Shown here: positions 14,058 through 25,728 of the stretch, piece after piece | Layout: each line of letters begins with the position of its first letter | Numbering within the stretch: the stretch's first letter is position 1 | Origin: Heliopora coerulea | Taxonomy: Eukaryota > Cnidaria > Anthozoa > Scleralcyonacea > Helioporidae | DNA length: 64,000 bases | Direction of reading: 5' to 3' | Assembly (NCBI GenBank): GCA_030142905.1 | Contig: JASJOG010000007.1 | Location: 3,243,501 to 3,307,500, forward strand | Program-made: the position numbers and the translations under genes | Notes under the pieces: generated by a model | The model's database searches: none | Seen by the model: only the letters and a program-made list of their open reading frames with translations | What the model was told of the DNA's origin: nothing

Positions 14058-14285
14058 TCTACTTTACTTTACTTTGCTTTACTAAACTTTACTTTACCTT
14101 ACGTTACTTTACTTTACCTTACGTTACTTCACTTTACTTTATATTACTTTATTTTACTTTACTTTATTTTACGTTACTTTACTTTATTTTACGTTACTTT
14201 ACTTTATTTTACGTTACTTTACTTTATCTTATTTTAGTTGATTTTACTTCAGTTTACTTTACTCTATTTTACTTTACTTCACTTT
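14058..14285 (+). repeat. Pentanucleotide microsatellite (TTTAC)n
   Basis: About 225 bp of imperfect TTTAC repeats, with TTACG and TTATT variants, directly follow the SINE body. The position suggests an expanded SINE tail. Confidence 0.9.
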
Positions 14286-14872
14286 ACTCCTGACTGGGTT
14301 TCGACCATAAATCGGCTAAGTGTGCGACGACGTCAAGGTTAGTATTTCTTACAGCCGATATGTATACGCGGAAAACGCATTTTGAATAAATAATAAGGGC
14401 CATTTTCGCATGATATCATATTGTACTGGAATTATGCAAGTTAAATCCTCTGTGTCTGCGCATGGAATATCATGGAAAATCGGCAAATGTTTTAGTGCAC
14501 TTTCTCTTCAGCAATATATGTCGCTGGATTTATGTCAAGTCTATTTTATAATTAACACTTTCATGACTGATAGATGAGCTCTATTTTGATCTGGCTAACG
14601 CATGACAATTTTGCACTTGAAGTGGAAAACTCCAGTCGAGAAAAGGTTAACAAATAGACAACGATCTATGTTTTCTGCGAGCAGATTCAAAGTGTTCTTA
14701 CAGAAAAAACCAAAACCAGTCAAAACAAAAAAATGCAAAGTAATGTAAAGCAAGTAACGGAAATCATATTTAGTTCATTTCTCTTTTAACTTGCTACGAA
14801 TTTAATATTCTTTTCCCCCTACTACATATTGGTTTTTAACGAAAGAATAAGTGGCGATGGATAGACCAGGCG

Positions 14873-15107
14873 GAAATCTCACCTTTATCATAAAAATGAA
14901 TGCCCAGCAAACAGATTCGTAACAAACACATTTTGTTTGATATTAAATAACACCTTGTAAATATATAACTAGACTTCAAACCCATGTTAATTAGACTCTG
15001 ATGATGTTGCAAGATGCGACGAAACTTTAGGCAATAAATGTTTATCAAACAAAATGTGTTTGTGAAGAATCTTTTGCTGGGTATTCATTTTTATAATAAA
15101 GAATATG
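14873..15107. repeat. Foldback element with hammerhead-like loop
   Basis: Arms at about 14873-14942 and 15038-15107 are inverted copies (ATGAATGCCCAGCAAA against TTTTGCTGGGTATTCAT; ACACATTTTGTTTGAT against ATCAAACAAAATGTGT). Between them, from 14998, lies CTGATGA, a stem GTTGC/GCGAC and GAAAC. The core resembles a hammerhead ribozyme, with one extra T before the stem. Confidence 0.65.
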
Positions 15108-15284
15108 TGAAGTAAGCTTGCTCACAACATCTTCCGAACTCGAGTGCTTCACAGTGATTGACTGAAGGCCTTGTTTCTGTAATTCGATTGAAACGTGGAG
15201 AAACTCACGCTGCCGCATAAGTCATCCTGAACAGTCAGGAGAATATACGCTCAAACTAGTAATTAGGCAAGTAAGCAATTATTC

Positions 15285-15394
15285 ACACTGGATAACCCTG
15301 TCAATTATAACTAAGCTGCTCTCGCTAGAGGTCCAGCTAGGGCTACCGCGCACGGGTCCAGTGATACTACAGAAGGAAACCGGAATATCCGGAG
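15285..15394 (-). mobile_element. SINE body fragment, second copy
   Basis: The reverse complement runs from TCCGGATATTCCGGTTTCC to GACAGGGTTATCCAGT and aligns with the body of the SINE at 13797. Shared blocks include CTGGACCC, an ACCTCTA.. stretch and AGCTTAG. The tRNA head is missing. Confidence 0.7.
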
Positions 15395-18320
15395 AAAAAT
15401 GGGCCTTTTCCCAAAAAGGTGGAGCACCTCACCACAGACAAGCTTAAGAACTTCTTGTTCTTTAAATAAATTAGTTTTCGTTTAAGAATTATTTTGAGCC
15501 AGATGATTCTTTTTTTGTCAACGTGACGTATTGGATGTTGATCGAAAGTTGCTCTTACTACACACGAGATTAACTTCTGGTGTAATTTAAGAATATGTGG
15601 CATTCCACGCGTGTTTCAACTGCATTGAGAAACTTCGTCTTTCATTAACCCACTCGCTAAATGCTAAAGACTGTTTTTCAAAATTGAGTACCTATTTTCG
15701 TGCGATCATGTCAGTCTTCACGTTTTCAAAAATACTCTGCACCTTGCGATGACTTGTAGCGATCCAGGTACAGCCAAACAACGAAAAGCTATCTAAGATA
15801 ATATGTAGGCCAAACAAGATTAGAAAATTACGCGAAATCGTATGATCTAGACAAACGCACCGAAGTACTTTTGAACAGGTAATTGTTTACATTTTAAATT
15901 TGCCTGATATCATAACAAGTCCCAGTGTGCACGTCGAGGCAATCAGACAGTTTGTGAAAACACAGAAGCGCACTAAAGGACATTCTTTTACAAACGAAGG
16001 CTAAAGGGAGTGCTTACGACTGGGCTTAAGAGAGCAACTACACACAGTTAAATGACCAAAGTCAACTTGCTTGTTATCTCGCAGCGTATCGACAGCATCC
16101 GGAATGTTCGGAGGCCAAAAAGGAGGTGCTTTTGCGTTTGTTTTCCGTGAAGCTGTGAATCAATACCTATCTTTTGCGTATGTCGCATTGCAAAATGGCT
16201 ACATAAATCAGCCAGCACACGAATTATGCCTTTCCGGCCTTAGCATTTGTCCTTTTTCTTTTCTTGTTTCTTGTTTTTTTTTTCTCCCCAAGACAGGTCA
16301 TTCACAACCGTAGGCCCAACGGTAACAGATGTTATTCGAGATGGTCTGAAAAATATTCTTTTTTAGATTAAGTGTTCATTTACTGCATGCTGGTTATAAA
16401 TAGCGTGCGCTAATTAAACAAAGGCTTCTTAGAAAATCGATTACTTTGAGTTCAAAACAAGCGCAAGCCTTGCTGCTTGTTATGGGTTACTTCCAAAAAG
16501 CACCAGTACTTAGTGCCAAAAGAACGAGCATCGCAACTCCATGTCTTAGTAATTTTGAAATCATTTGGCCAAGGACTACACCAAGACCTTGTTTTTTGGG
16601 GTTTTTTTAAGAATAAAAACCAAGCACATTCACCCTATGCAAGTTCAATAGCACTTAAACTACTTCAATTTTGCACGCATTCACATATTCTCGAAATCTT
16701 ACGCGATGTAATTATTATAGAAATGCGGGATGCTTCTCGTGCTCATGAAGCGATATTTTTGTTTATTTTCCCACAGCTTTAGTCGGTGCTTCTAATAATA
16801 GAGTACCTAATTTTCCAGTGAATGAAAATAATCATTACCAATTCAGGACTAAACCATTTCGTTCGTGTATGTAGATTAACGGGGTTAAACATATCAGGCG
16901 TTTTCTGAATACCCCGAACCTCTTCCGTTTAGCGGTAAGTAGACTTGATGTTGTTGACCGTTTTATGGAAGCAATCTTGACTTCGATTACAAGTATTTGT
17001 CATTTTTCACTTGTATATCTCCAGAAAATGTGAATGCAGACCATCCGTTCAGCCATTCTTCCCTACAACCCTTACTCTTATCTAATGCAATGCAGAGGTT
17101 AATCTTTCCAGGATAACGCGATTCCTAAGATCAACTTCCGCGGATGAAGACGATAAAACATTAGGTCATCGGAAACTTGGTAACTGGAAATTCTGTTGTC
17201 AAGCGTCTCCGTCCACTCCTGGAGAGGTAAACCAACAGTAGGGATGCTCCCGTCAAGAGACGACTTGAGTTCAAATGAAAGACCTTACCAACTTTAGACT
17301 ATTCCTGAAGTTTCCGTGGTAAAGTCAACTTAGTTAAGGACAAATCGCTCGTCAAAGTTGCTTGCATGAATAAGAGGGCATCTTATCGTGTGTCATTGAG
17401 TTTGAAGAAATGAGACTGATACTAATTCATATTGAACAGTATAATTTCTCGTCTTACTGATTACATCGTTTCACAATTTTACAGGCATACTAATCAAGTT
17501 GACTGCATAAATAACATTCTGTTCGAATATTTGCCCTTTGGCAACCTATATCTATTATTTACTCTCGGACTCGATTTCCAAGTTTAGGTTTTGTGAATAC
17601 GGACTGCAGAGAAATATTTTTAGCGGGAAGCCCCGGCAATGACTTGCCAAAAATTAGGGGGAGAAAAGTAACTAAAAAGTAAACTCTCTCTTCGATTATT
17701 TCTTGAGTTAATGTGTTCATGTGTTTTAAAGGATATATGCACCGTTGTCAACATTAAAGATGGTGATGTTGTTTACGATAGTGGAATTCAATGGAACTGA
17801 CTTTAAAAATAAGTTGATCATGCCCATTTCATGAATAACCCTTTTTTTATTGTCAGGAAATAGTACCTCGTTTATCATAGATTTTCTCCTTAAAACCAAC
17901 TATTAGGAATACAACATATTCCATGTCCACTTCCTGCTCCTAAGAAAGTGGGCCTAACTCTTGGGGTAAGCATCGGGTCGGAGGTCACCCGACGTTCGTT
18001 TGTCCGGGCTCATCCGCACCAAATTGATCAATAAAGCGATTAAACACAAGTTTGAAATTGTTTGTAGTAACATGGTCAAAGACGACATCACAAGCGAGCA
18101 GAAAGAGCCGCCCCCTCTCTGCTCCTCCCCTTTACAGCATGAAGAGGAGGAGCAGAATCTCTGCAGAATCCCACCAACACCAATCATACCTGCACAGGGG
18201 ACTTTTACATACAGTACTAGACCTGTTACTTCTCTGTCGTATATTTGGCAAGAATCTAGTTGCATTTCATGTGGGAACTCATTTTGGAATCACATTCACA
18301 CAGAATCACATTCTTAGTAT
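15395..18320. other. Intergenic, no supported gene
   Basis: Several open frames occur but none has splice sites or a recognisable domain. Around 17950-18270 both strands are open and CpG-containing, which is treated separately as ambiguous. No clear repeat was recognised in the remainder. Confidence 0.35.
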
Positions 18321-18586
18321 TAAGCCTGGTTCACACTAGCAACATAAGCATAAGCACAAGATCAATGTGAAAACAAAGCATGACATCTTGTCTGGACTTT
18401 GCAAAGATAAAACTAGAAGAATTTTTGTTTGTTTTGTCTTTTGTTGCCTCTTGGCTTATGCTTGGACTATGACCTTATGCTTATGCTAATGAAAATCCTT
18501 ATGTTGCTGGCTTGAATTCATTCCTTTGTTTTGCCTATTCTTTTAAGCTTATGCCTATGCTTACATTCAAGTGTGAACCAGGCTTC
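18321..18586. mobile_element. MITE with terminal inverted repeats
   Basis: The ends AAGCCTGGTTCACACT and AGTGTGAACCAGGCTT are perfect reverse complements. Inside, CAACATAAGCATAAGCAC and the opposing CTTATGCTTATG / CTTATGTTGC blocks extend the foldback. AGTAT flanks the element on both sides (18316-18320 and 18587-18591), a possible 5-bp target duplication. There is no coding capacity. Confidence 0.85.
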
Positions 18587-20276
18587 AGTATGTTAACCAA
18601 AAGGCTCTCATAAACATTCTCTATGTAAAGGGTTAAGCCATCAAGCCTCCTGGGGCCACACCAAGCATCCAGTTCCTTTCACTGTTTTTTCAATCACCTC
18701 AAAACACATACTTCTAAGCTAGGGATTCCCAATTACCCATGAAAGTACTTCAGTCATGTTTCTCTCAACTAATCAAATTTATGACAAAAGCAGTTGGCAA
18801 TTTTTGCTACTAATGGACTTCCCCCCCCCTTTGTTTAGCTTTTTATAAAGGAAAGTTGAAAGAGTTTGGTGTTAATTAGTAACTGCCTGGGCATATTTTG
18901 ATCCCTCCTCTTAGACAAACACCTTGGTAACCATACTAAATTTACTGAGCAATAACCCAGATTGTACATATGTCACTCATAAGGATTAAGTGTTTTCCCA
19001 AGCAACTTCAAAGTAACAGTTTGCTATGCCTGCCTTTGACAAAGCTCTGGTACCACCATGCCTTAAAGTAATGACAGTAAACTCCTATCAGGCTGCTGTG
19101 CCTGCCTGCAGCTTATTCATGATCCCAAACATCACTTTTGCTGTTTGTGGTTATATAAGTGCCTTTGACTTGAAGTGCACGTAAACTCTTCAAGGTTTTT
19201 AGTTCTTTGTAAAGAGGACTAAAAACTAGCTGGTAAGTCTTCTTACAGTGTTGGATTAAGTCCATTTGTTTCCGAGATATCTCTCTTTAAGTATTGCCAA
19301 AAAGTAGAATTTTGAACTCCAAGCCAGAGATTCCCACGAATGTTCTCAATGCTATAGGACCTGGGAACCAGGCAAATTAAAAGGACCAAAAACAGAAGAT
19401 ACCCTTTCATATGTGTTGGAGTCCGAGTTCAAGCTTGACATGGCTACTAATCTATGAAACACGGATGTTTTCTACTATCCATTATCTGGCAGATCATTCT
19501 ATTAGGTATCTGGCTAAATGGTGGGATACCTAATTTATAACTTGGAATCTGTTTCTTATCACAAAACAATAAAGGCAAAAATTAAAGTCATGTTTCAGTA
19601 AGATTTTCTGGGATTATGTGAAAAAATATATCATATATTGCCAAATTTTTACATGGACAGTTTTAATTGTTCACAGAATTTGCAGGTTTATTGACTTTTT
19701 TAAACTTTTCAAGAATATTTGTGAGAGAACTTCCCAAAGCAAAACAAAGTACTTTATTGGCTCACAGACTAGTATATGCAAAAACAGCTGTTACAAAGAG
19801 TGTCTGTTATGTGATTGAGAAATTGCAAATAAGAATAATAATAACAATAATAACAATAAACACACAGAACCTTAGGCTACTAGTTGTAGCCAGCTTCCAA
19901 GGGAAAACTAGATAAAACCAGCATAACAGCATTGTTGTTACAGATAATATAATGATAATAATAATGATAATAATCAAATTTACCAGTTGTTGCAATTGTT
20001 TTAGGTGAAAATATTGCCAACTGTGATGTATTAAAGTTTATATTAGCTATCTTAGTATTAACTAACATATCCACACATCATTCTGTGACGTTACCAAGCT
20101 CACACATGTACACCATGTCTTATACAACATTTACCTCAAGCAGCACTTTACTTGTTACAAGTGGCAGCAAGCTTACCTCCCAAAATTATATTTTCAGCCC
20201 CATGTAACCTGTCACTCTGGCTACAGGCCTGGATGGAAACCATCTTCCACTACAGTACCCATTTTTACCTTGAATA
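18587..20276. other. Intergenic, simple repeats only
   Basis: No gene is recognised. It holds AAT/AAC-type simple repeats at about 19830-19862 and ATAATGATA-type repeats at about 19943-19978. Confidence 0.4.
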
Positions 20277-20380
20277 CCTAAAGGAGCAGTTACATTATGC
20301 AAATTGTCTTGTAACTTGTCTCCCAATTTTGTTCCATGACAAGTTGCATGAGAAATTGCATAGTGTAACATTGTCTGTAA
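20277..20380. repeat. Short inverted-repeat element
   Basis: GCAGTTACATTATGCAA near the left end is opposed by TTGCATAGTGTAAC near the right end, with CTTGTC blocks between. The words GACAAGTTGCATAGTGTA recur near 20838, so this is a dispersed repeat. Confidence 0.5.
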
Positions 20381-20577
20381 TCACCATGTCTTGCAATGTT
20401 TTTTTTGCTATAAGTGTTACATAAAGTATTTTTGAGGCACAGTGTAACATTCTTTGTTGAACTTGTCTTGCAATGGTAAATTACCTAATCATGACCAGCC
20501 AATGAAAACAAACTACCAGTTCAGTCTTAGTCATTTTTGGTAACCTTTCCAAGTTGCACAGGCCATTGACTATAGGG

Positions 20578-20763
20578 CAGGCATGTCAAACTGAAAAGTG
20601 CCTATGGGCCACATTGCCAATACATATTGTCATAGGGGCCACATCATTTTGATTCAGAGACATTATGTATTACTGGGTCATATTACAGACAGAAAATCAA
20701 TAAAATTTTAATTGTCGAGGGCAGCATTTGACTTTATGAAGGGCCACATGTTTGACATGACTG
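20578..20763. mobile_element. hAT-type MITE with 8-bp target duplication
   Basis: The ends CAGGCATGTCAAAC and GTTTGACATGACTG are inverted repeats with one mismatch, and sub-terminal GGGCCACAT blocks oppose each other. The flanks CTATAGGG (20570-20577) and CTATGGGG (20764-20771) are an 8-bp duplication with one difference. Length, end sequence and duplication size fit non-autonomous hAT elements. Confidence 0.85.
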
Positions 20764-21373
20764 CTATGGGGTAATACAACTTTTATCACACAACCACAGT
20801 GCAATGGGTTCACCCCTTGCAAAACAAGTTCCAAGACAAGTTGCATAGTGTAGCAGCACGTTAAAGTAGCCATTAACACAACCATGGCATGCAAAAAATG
20901 TTTTAAAAACATAGAGATGGCAGAGAGGATGACAGGATATCAGAATTTCTTGGAAATGTCAGGAGTAGTGGAGCTGAATCTCAAGATGGAGGCTGGGTCC
21001 CTTAATTCATATGACTGAAAGCGTAGTGGAGGGACAAAAAAAAATTCAGACAGAATGGAAGATTATTTGAAAGACAAATTAAATATTCGTCCAAGAGTAC
21101 TGGAACTGTCTGCTAAGATTCAGCTTATAGGTAACTATAAACGACAAGATAAACCAGACATTATCATTGTGATTACCTTCAGCATGGCCCACTCTCTCTC
21201 CAACTTTTTAGAAAGTCAATAATAAATGTAGTTCAGTTATTTTCCTTCCTTCTTTGACAACATGGACGTCATGTATTTTTCAAAAAGGGCGCGAAAATTT
21301 AGACTCCTTACCAGGTCCCTTCGCATTAAGGCAAATAGTGATCTCCAGTCTTCGGGACTCGCCATCGGAAAAG

Positions 21374-21627
21374 ATGGCGGACGGAGCTGTGGAATCTTTC
21401 AAGTGTTTAGGGATAAAAGATTGGCTGATTAAACAATGTAACGCTGTTGGGATTAAAAAACCCACGGAAATTCAAGCGAACTGTATTCCTGAGATACTGA
21501 AAGGAAGAGACTGTATCGCCTGTGCCAAAACAGGCAGTGGAAAGACGGCTGTATTTGCCTTGGCAATATTGCAAGATCTTTGTGAAGATCCTTACGGTGT
21601 GTTTGCCTTGATTTTAACACCAACAAG
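21374..21627 (+). CDS. DDX49: DDX49 exon 1
   Basis: Start codon, Q motif and motif I. It ends AACAAG before the donor GTACGT. The last two bases AG combine with the G of exon 2 to encode the arginine of TPTRELA. Confidence 0.95.
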
Positions 21628-24600
21628 GTACGTATATTGTCAAAATCTTGTACTACGGCGGTTAAGTACGATTATTTACTTTAATAACAGCGCTGTTGCC
21701 AACTTTAGTTTTATTTCATGTGGCCGGCAAGCCAAGCTGCATTCCATGTAAACTTGACGCCGAAGATATATCGAGGGCTTCTGCTCGCCACGCCAAGGCA
21801 GCTGTAAGCGTGCGCCAGTACGCTAGAGATCACTCTTAAGCACACCGCCAACTCAACATGTTTCCTGCATGCAGTGACTAGTGTGACTTGCTGGCTTATC
21901 ATAGTAACACGAAATAACGTAATCGTACGTCATTTTCTGGACTGTCACGAAAAAGACAAATGTGAATGTTAGGCGAATGGAATTATATAATCAGTAATCT
22001 TTAATACACACTCATGTGCATGGCTATCACTTATGAGTTCGTACAAGTTTTACCGAGTTTACGCAGCGCTATTCCCATTGACAAACAAAAAAAAGAGGAA
22101 CATATTCACCATTTGTCGTAACTGCTAACTCTATTAAAATCTATGACCAATTAATAAAGGTAAAAAAAAAATATGCAAAATTAACGTTTATGACCAAGGA
22201 CTAGACAAAAACTATGACCATGATAGTGAATGGTTAACCATGCAGCATACACCAGTACATAGTCTTACACTAACAACTTCCTCTGCAATGCAATTGCACG
22301 CAAGTAATAGAATGAATTGTGCACCAGTACGCCAAACAATTTTAAAATGCAAGCCGAAGATATTTGGCATGACCCTGATGGAATGCAGTCTGACCGGCAA
22401 GACATTGAGTAAGTCAAGATTTTGATTTGACCATAACAACAGCTTGATCTTAAACTGAACCAGTTGACTGAAAATCATACTCTTATGTGTGATTATTTGC
22501 AATTAATGCATAATCTGTTCATACATTAAAAATATAGCCATACGTGAACACTGTATTTGTAACAAGAAATCACAGTAGATCATAGGGTTGAGGATTGAAG
22601 CTGCGGTACCACAATAAATACATTTTATGTACGAGAAATGCCCAAGTGGCAGTCTACAGGCCAGGTACAGCACATAATGCTAGCTTCATTCTAGAACCAA
22701 ATAGAGTATGGTAATGCACATATTAAGGGTATGACAACTTGCTTATTTTGACTTTTGTATCACATGATATCCCTTTGTTCATCTGCTGTATGCTTTCTCT
22801 TCTGAATGTTCACTTTGTTATCCCCTACTGTTGCCTTGTAAAACATGTGTAATGAAGGATGGGTAGTAACTATTTCTCATACCTAAATACTGACATCATG
22901 TAAGACTATCATTAACAGCCATTTATTAGTTTTGAGACCCATCCACCATATACAATTTATATCACCGACATATTTACCCATTGGAAGTACATTCTAGTTA
23001 GGCTATTTTGAGTACAATGTCAAAGGTCCACCTAAGTTTTGACCTTGGATAAACTGTTCATTGTAAGCATTTTCACTACAAATTAAAGTATCTGAAAAAG
23101 TTTTATTACCCCATGTGAGCTCTTGTCTTGCATGCTATTTACCTGAAAATGTCACAATACAACCTGAAAATTCTTGTCACTGAACCATGTACGTTGGGTT
23201 GAACAGCCATTTGCCACAATCCTACTGCATTTATGCAACATTACAAGGTATCACAAGGGTCAAATTGAGTTATGGACATCATGGACTAGGCCAACAATAG
23301 GTGGCAAACATCTGCCAATCAAAAAAGATTTTCACAAACTCACCAGCCAGTTTTGGCCAGTGATTGAGTTTGGCCAAGGATTAGCCAACATTTCCTCAAA
23401 TGCCAGAGCCAAGAAAGTTTGTTAACTAATAAACATACCTTGCAACACCATATAATTATCATCACTAAAAAATAGAAATCTGTGCTGAAAATGGAACTCT
23501 ATTAAATCATATCAACATTCTATTTCTATACTTATGAACTAAGCAAACCTAGGTTTCCCAACATAGTATACTGTAGATTTAATACTGTATCTCCATATGC
23601 TGTGCTAGCTTTTGAATTTCATATGTCAGACAATTTCAAATGCCTGCTTCAAATGATTGCAAAAGGTTTAGCATAGGTAAAACAAACATGCCCATGGATA
23701 ACCAAATTTCTAGATGATATCCTAGGACGTTTTTGTCCACAGACTAAAAATTTTAATTTGACTTCTGCATCAGTCTCAGCAGTCTCTGAATAAGACTCTG
23801 GGATGCAGAAACAGATAATTTATTTCAAATTGGCTTTGTCTCTTGTGCTTGATAGGGAGTTAGCATTTCAAATTGGAGATCAATTTAAAGTCCTGGGAAA
23901 GCCTATTAATTTGCAGACAGCAGTTGTCACAGGAGGAATGGATATGATGACTCAGAGTTTGGCGTTGGCTAAGCGTCCACATGTTGTCATTGCAACACCA
24001 GGTCGGTGCGCCGACCACCTGAAGAGCACGGACACTTTCAGCCTTCAGCGAATCAAATATCTGGTCCTAGATGAAGCTGACCGTTTGTTGGATCCAACGT
24101 TTGCCTCAGATTTGGAGGTAATTTTTTCTAATGTTGCCAAGGAACGCCAGACACTCCTGTTTAGTGCAACTTTATCGGATACCATCGAAGAACTTCGAAA
24201 TGTGACAGCCGTTGATCCATTTTACTATGCAGTTAAGGACAAGTAAGTAGGTCATTGTCGGTGTGATTATGGCGTTGATGGTAGGGGTCGAATTTTAATT
24301 TTGGGAAAATTAACCAATCGCGTTAGCGGACAGAAATTTTACTAACTTAATTACAAAAGTTAGTCCAAAACTCTATGGACGGATTTCTTATTTACGGCTT
24401 GCTAGGTCATCTTTTTAGATTTAAATTCGCTTTTCTTCTGATCGTTCGAAAAGCAGTCTAACTTAAAGCAGACAAAAATCACAAAATGAAGGTCGTCATT
24501 TGCTGAGATTTAATTATATCCTTTCATATAAGATTTTTGGTTCAAAATTATCTCAAACAGAATTTTTACTAACCATGCAACGAAAACTGCTAACCGTTGG

Positions 24601-25728
24601 TTAGCGGGATACGGTTAATTTTGGGCTCTTTACCGTATTACAACTTAACATTAGAAGATTGAGCGCAGCAAGCTTAAAGCATTTATTTTAGATACCTGAA
24701 GAGACAAAGCTAGGTCTGCCTGCTGGAGCTCATGTTCCTGCTTTGGCCTGACAAGAGGATCTCGTTACCGACAGAGTGTGGTCACAGGATCGATGTTGTC
24801 AGACCATTGTTTGAGGAACATAACGGCTTTAATAGGTCGGCTGGATGAGCAGTGACTAGATTCGCTGGGTTTCCGTGTTTGATTGTCAGCTGTAGGCCCA
24901 AACCGTCCCAGCTGCGTCTTAAATTGTACGATTCTGACGATGAAAAACTTACTTTCAATTGATCTAGACATTGGTAGGTTGCTGGTTGGTCTACTGTATC
25001 ACTGCTCAATTTCATCCTCACAGCGTTTTCTTCACTTTAAACGTCAAACCGCTGAAATTTCTTTCTTTTCCAGGGTTGCAACTGTTTCCGAATTAGACCA
25101 GAGGTACCTTCTCGTTCCAGAACAAGTCAGGGACTGTTACTTGGTGTACATTTTGAGAGAGCATACGGAGAACAAGTCCGTCATAGTGTTTACACGAACT
25201 TGTCAAAGTTGCCAGGTGTTGGCTGTGATGTTTAGGAAGATTGACTTGTCGTGTGTGATGTTGCATTCTCTAATGTCTCAGTCAGAACGTCTCGCGTCCC
25301 TTGCCAAGTTTAAGACAGGAATTGTGACGATTTTGGTCGCAACTGATGTCGCTAGCCGTGGACTGGACATCCCCGAAGTCGAGTTAGTAATAAACAGCAA
25401 TGTGCCCCGGTCCCCTGATGATTACATACACCGAGTTGGACGAACTGCCCGCGCCGGGCGAGGCGGGGTCGCATTGACGCTTGTCACACAGTACGACGTG
25501 AAAACGCTGAAGAGGATCGAGGATCGTATTCAAACGAAGCTAAGCTTGTTCGATACGTGCGAGAAGGAAGTTCTTCGATTGTTGAAAGGAGTGTTAGTGG
25601 CCCGACGCGAGGCTGAGCTCCGAGTACGGGACAGTGGTTTGTTGGACAGGAAGAGAATTCATAGACAGAAACGGGCAATCTTGGAAGGACGTAAAAACAA
25701 GAAGAGGCACAAGGTCAAGAAATGTTGA
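21374..25728 (+). CDS. DDX49: DEAD-box ATP-dependent RNA helicase DDX49 (yeast Dbp8), 3 exons
   Basis: Joining 21374-21627, 23856-24242 and 25074-25728 gives 432 codons (431 residues). Phases agree at both GT-AG introns. Every helicase motif is visible in order: Q motif GIKKPTEIQ; motif I AKTGSGKT (51-58); TPTRELA across junction 1; TPGR (132-135); DEAD (157-160); SAT (188-190); VIVFTR; VATDVASRGLD; HRVGRTARAGR. The tail is lysine/arginine-rich and ends KKRHKVKKC. The best family match from memory is DDX49, a nucleolar helicase in small-subunit ribosomal RNA processing; human DDX49 is longer (483 residues) because of its C-terminus. The ATG at 21374 lies in a strong context (AAGATGGCGG); an upstream in-frame ATG at 21254 would add 40 residues unlike the family. 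No key residue is missing. Confidence 0.96.
21628..23855 (+). other. DDX49 intron 1
   Basis: A GT-AG intron of 2228 bp, AT-rich, with no second gene or clear mobile element inside. Confidence 0.9.
23856..24242 (+). CDS. DDX49: DDX49 exon 2
   Basis: It follows acceptor GATAG and precedes donor GTAAGT. It encodes ELAFQIGDQF through DEAD and SAT to the end of the first RecA-like domain. The split lysine codon AA|G joins exon 3. Confidence 0.96.
25074..25728 (+). CDS. DDX49: DDX49 exon 3
   Basis: It follows a pyrimidine-rich acceptor TTTCTTTTCCAG and encodes the second RecA-like domain, the basic tail and the stop TGA (25726-25728). Confidence 0.96.

Noticed and set aside
17954..18317. Overlapping open frames of about 100 residues on both strands
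   Set aside because: Both strands are open over the same stretch and neither has splice sites, a known domain or a convincing start. The plus frame from an ATG at 18072 reads plausibly (MVKDDITSEQKEPPP), so a real exon is not excluded.
21254..21373. Upstream in-frame start for the helicase
   Set aside because: The extra 40 residues do not resemble the family, whose members begin shortly before the Q motif; the ATG at 21374 has the better context.
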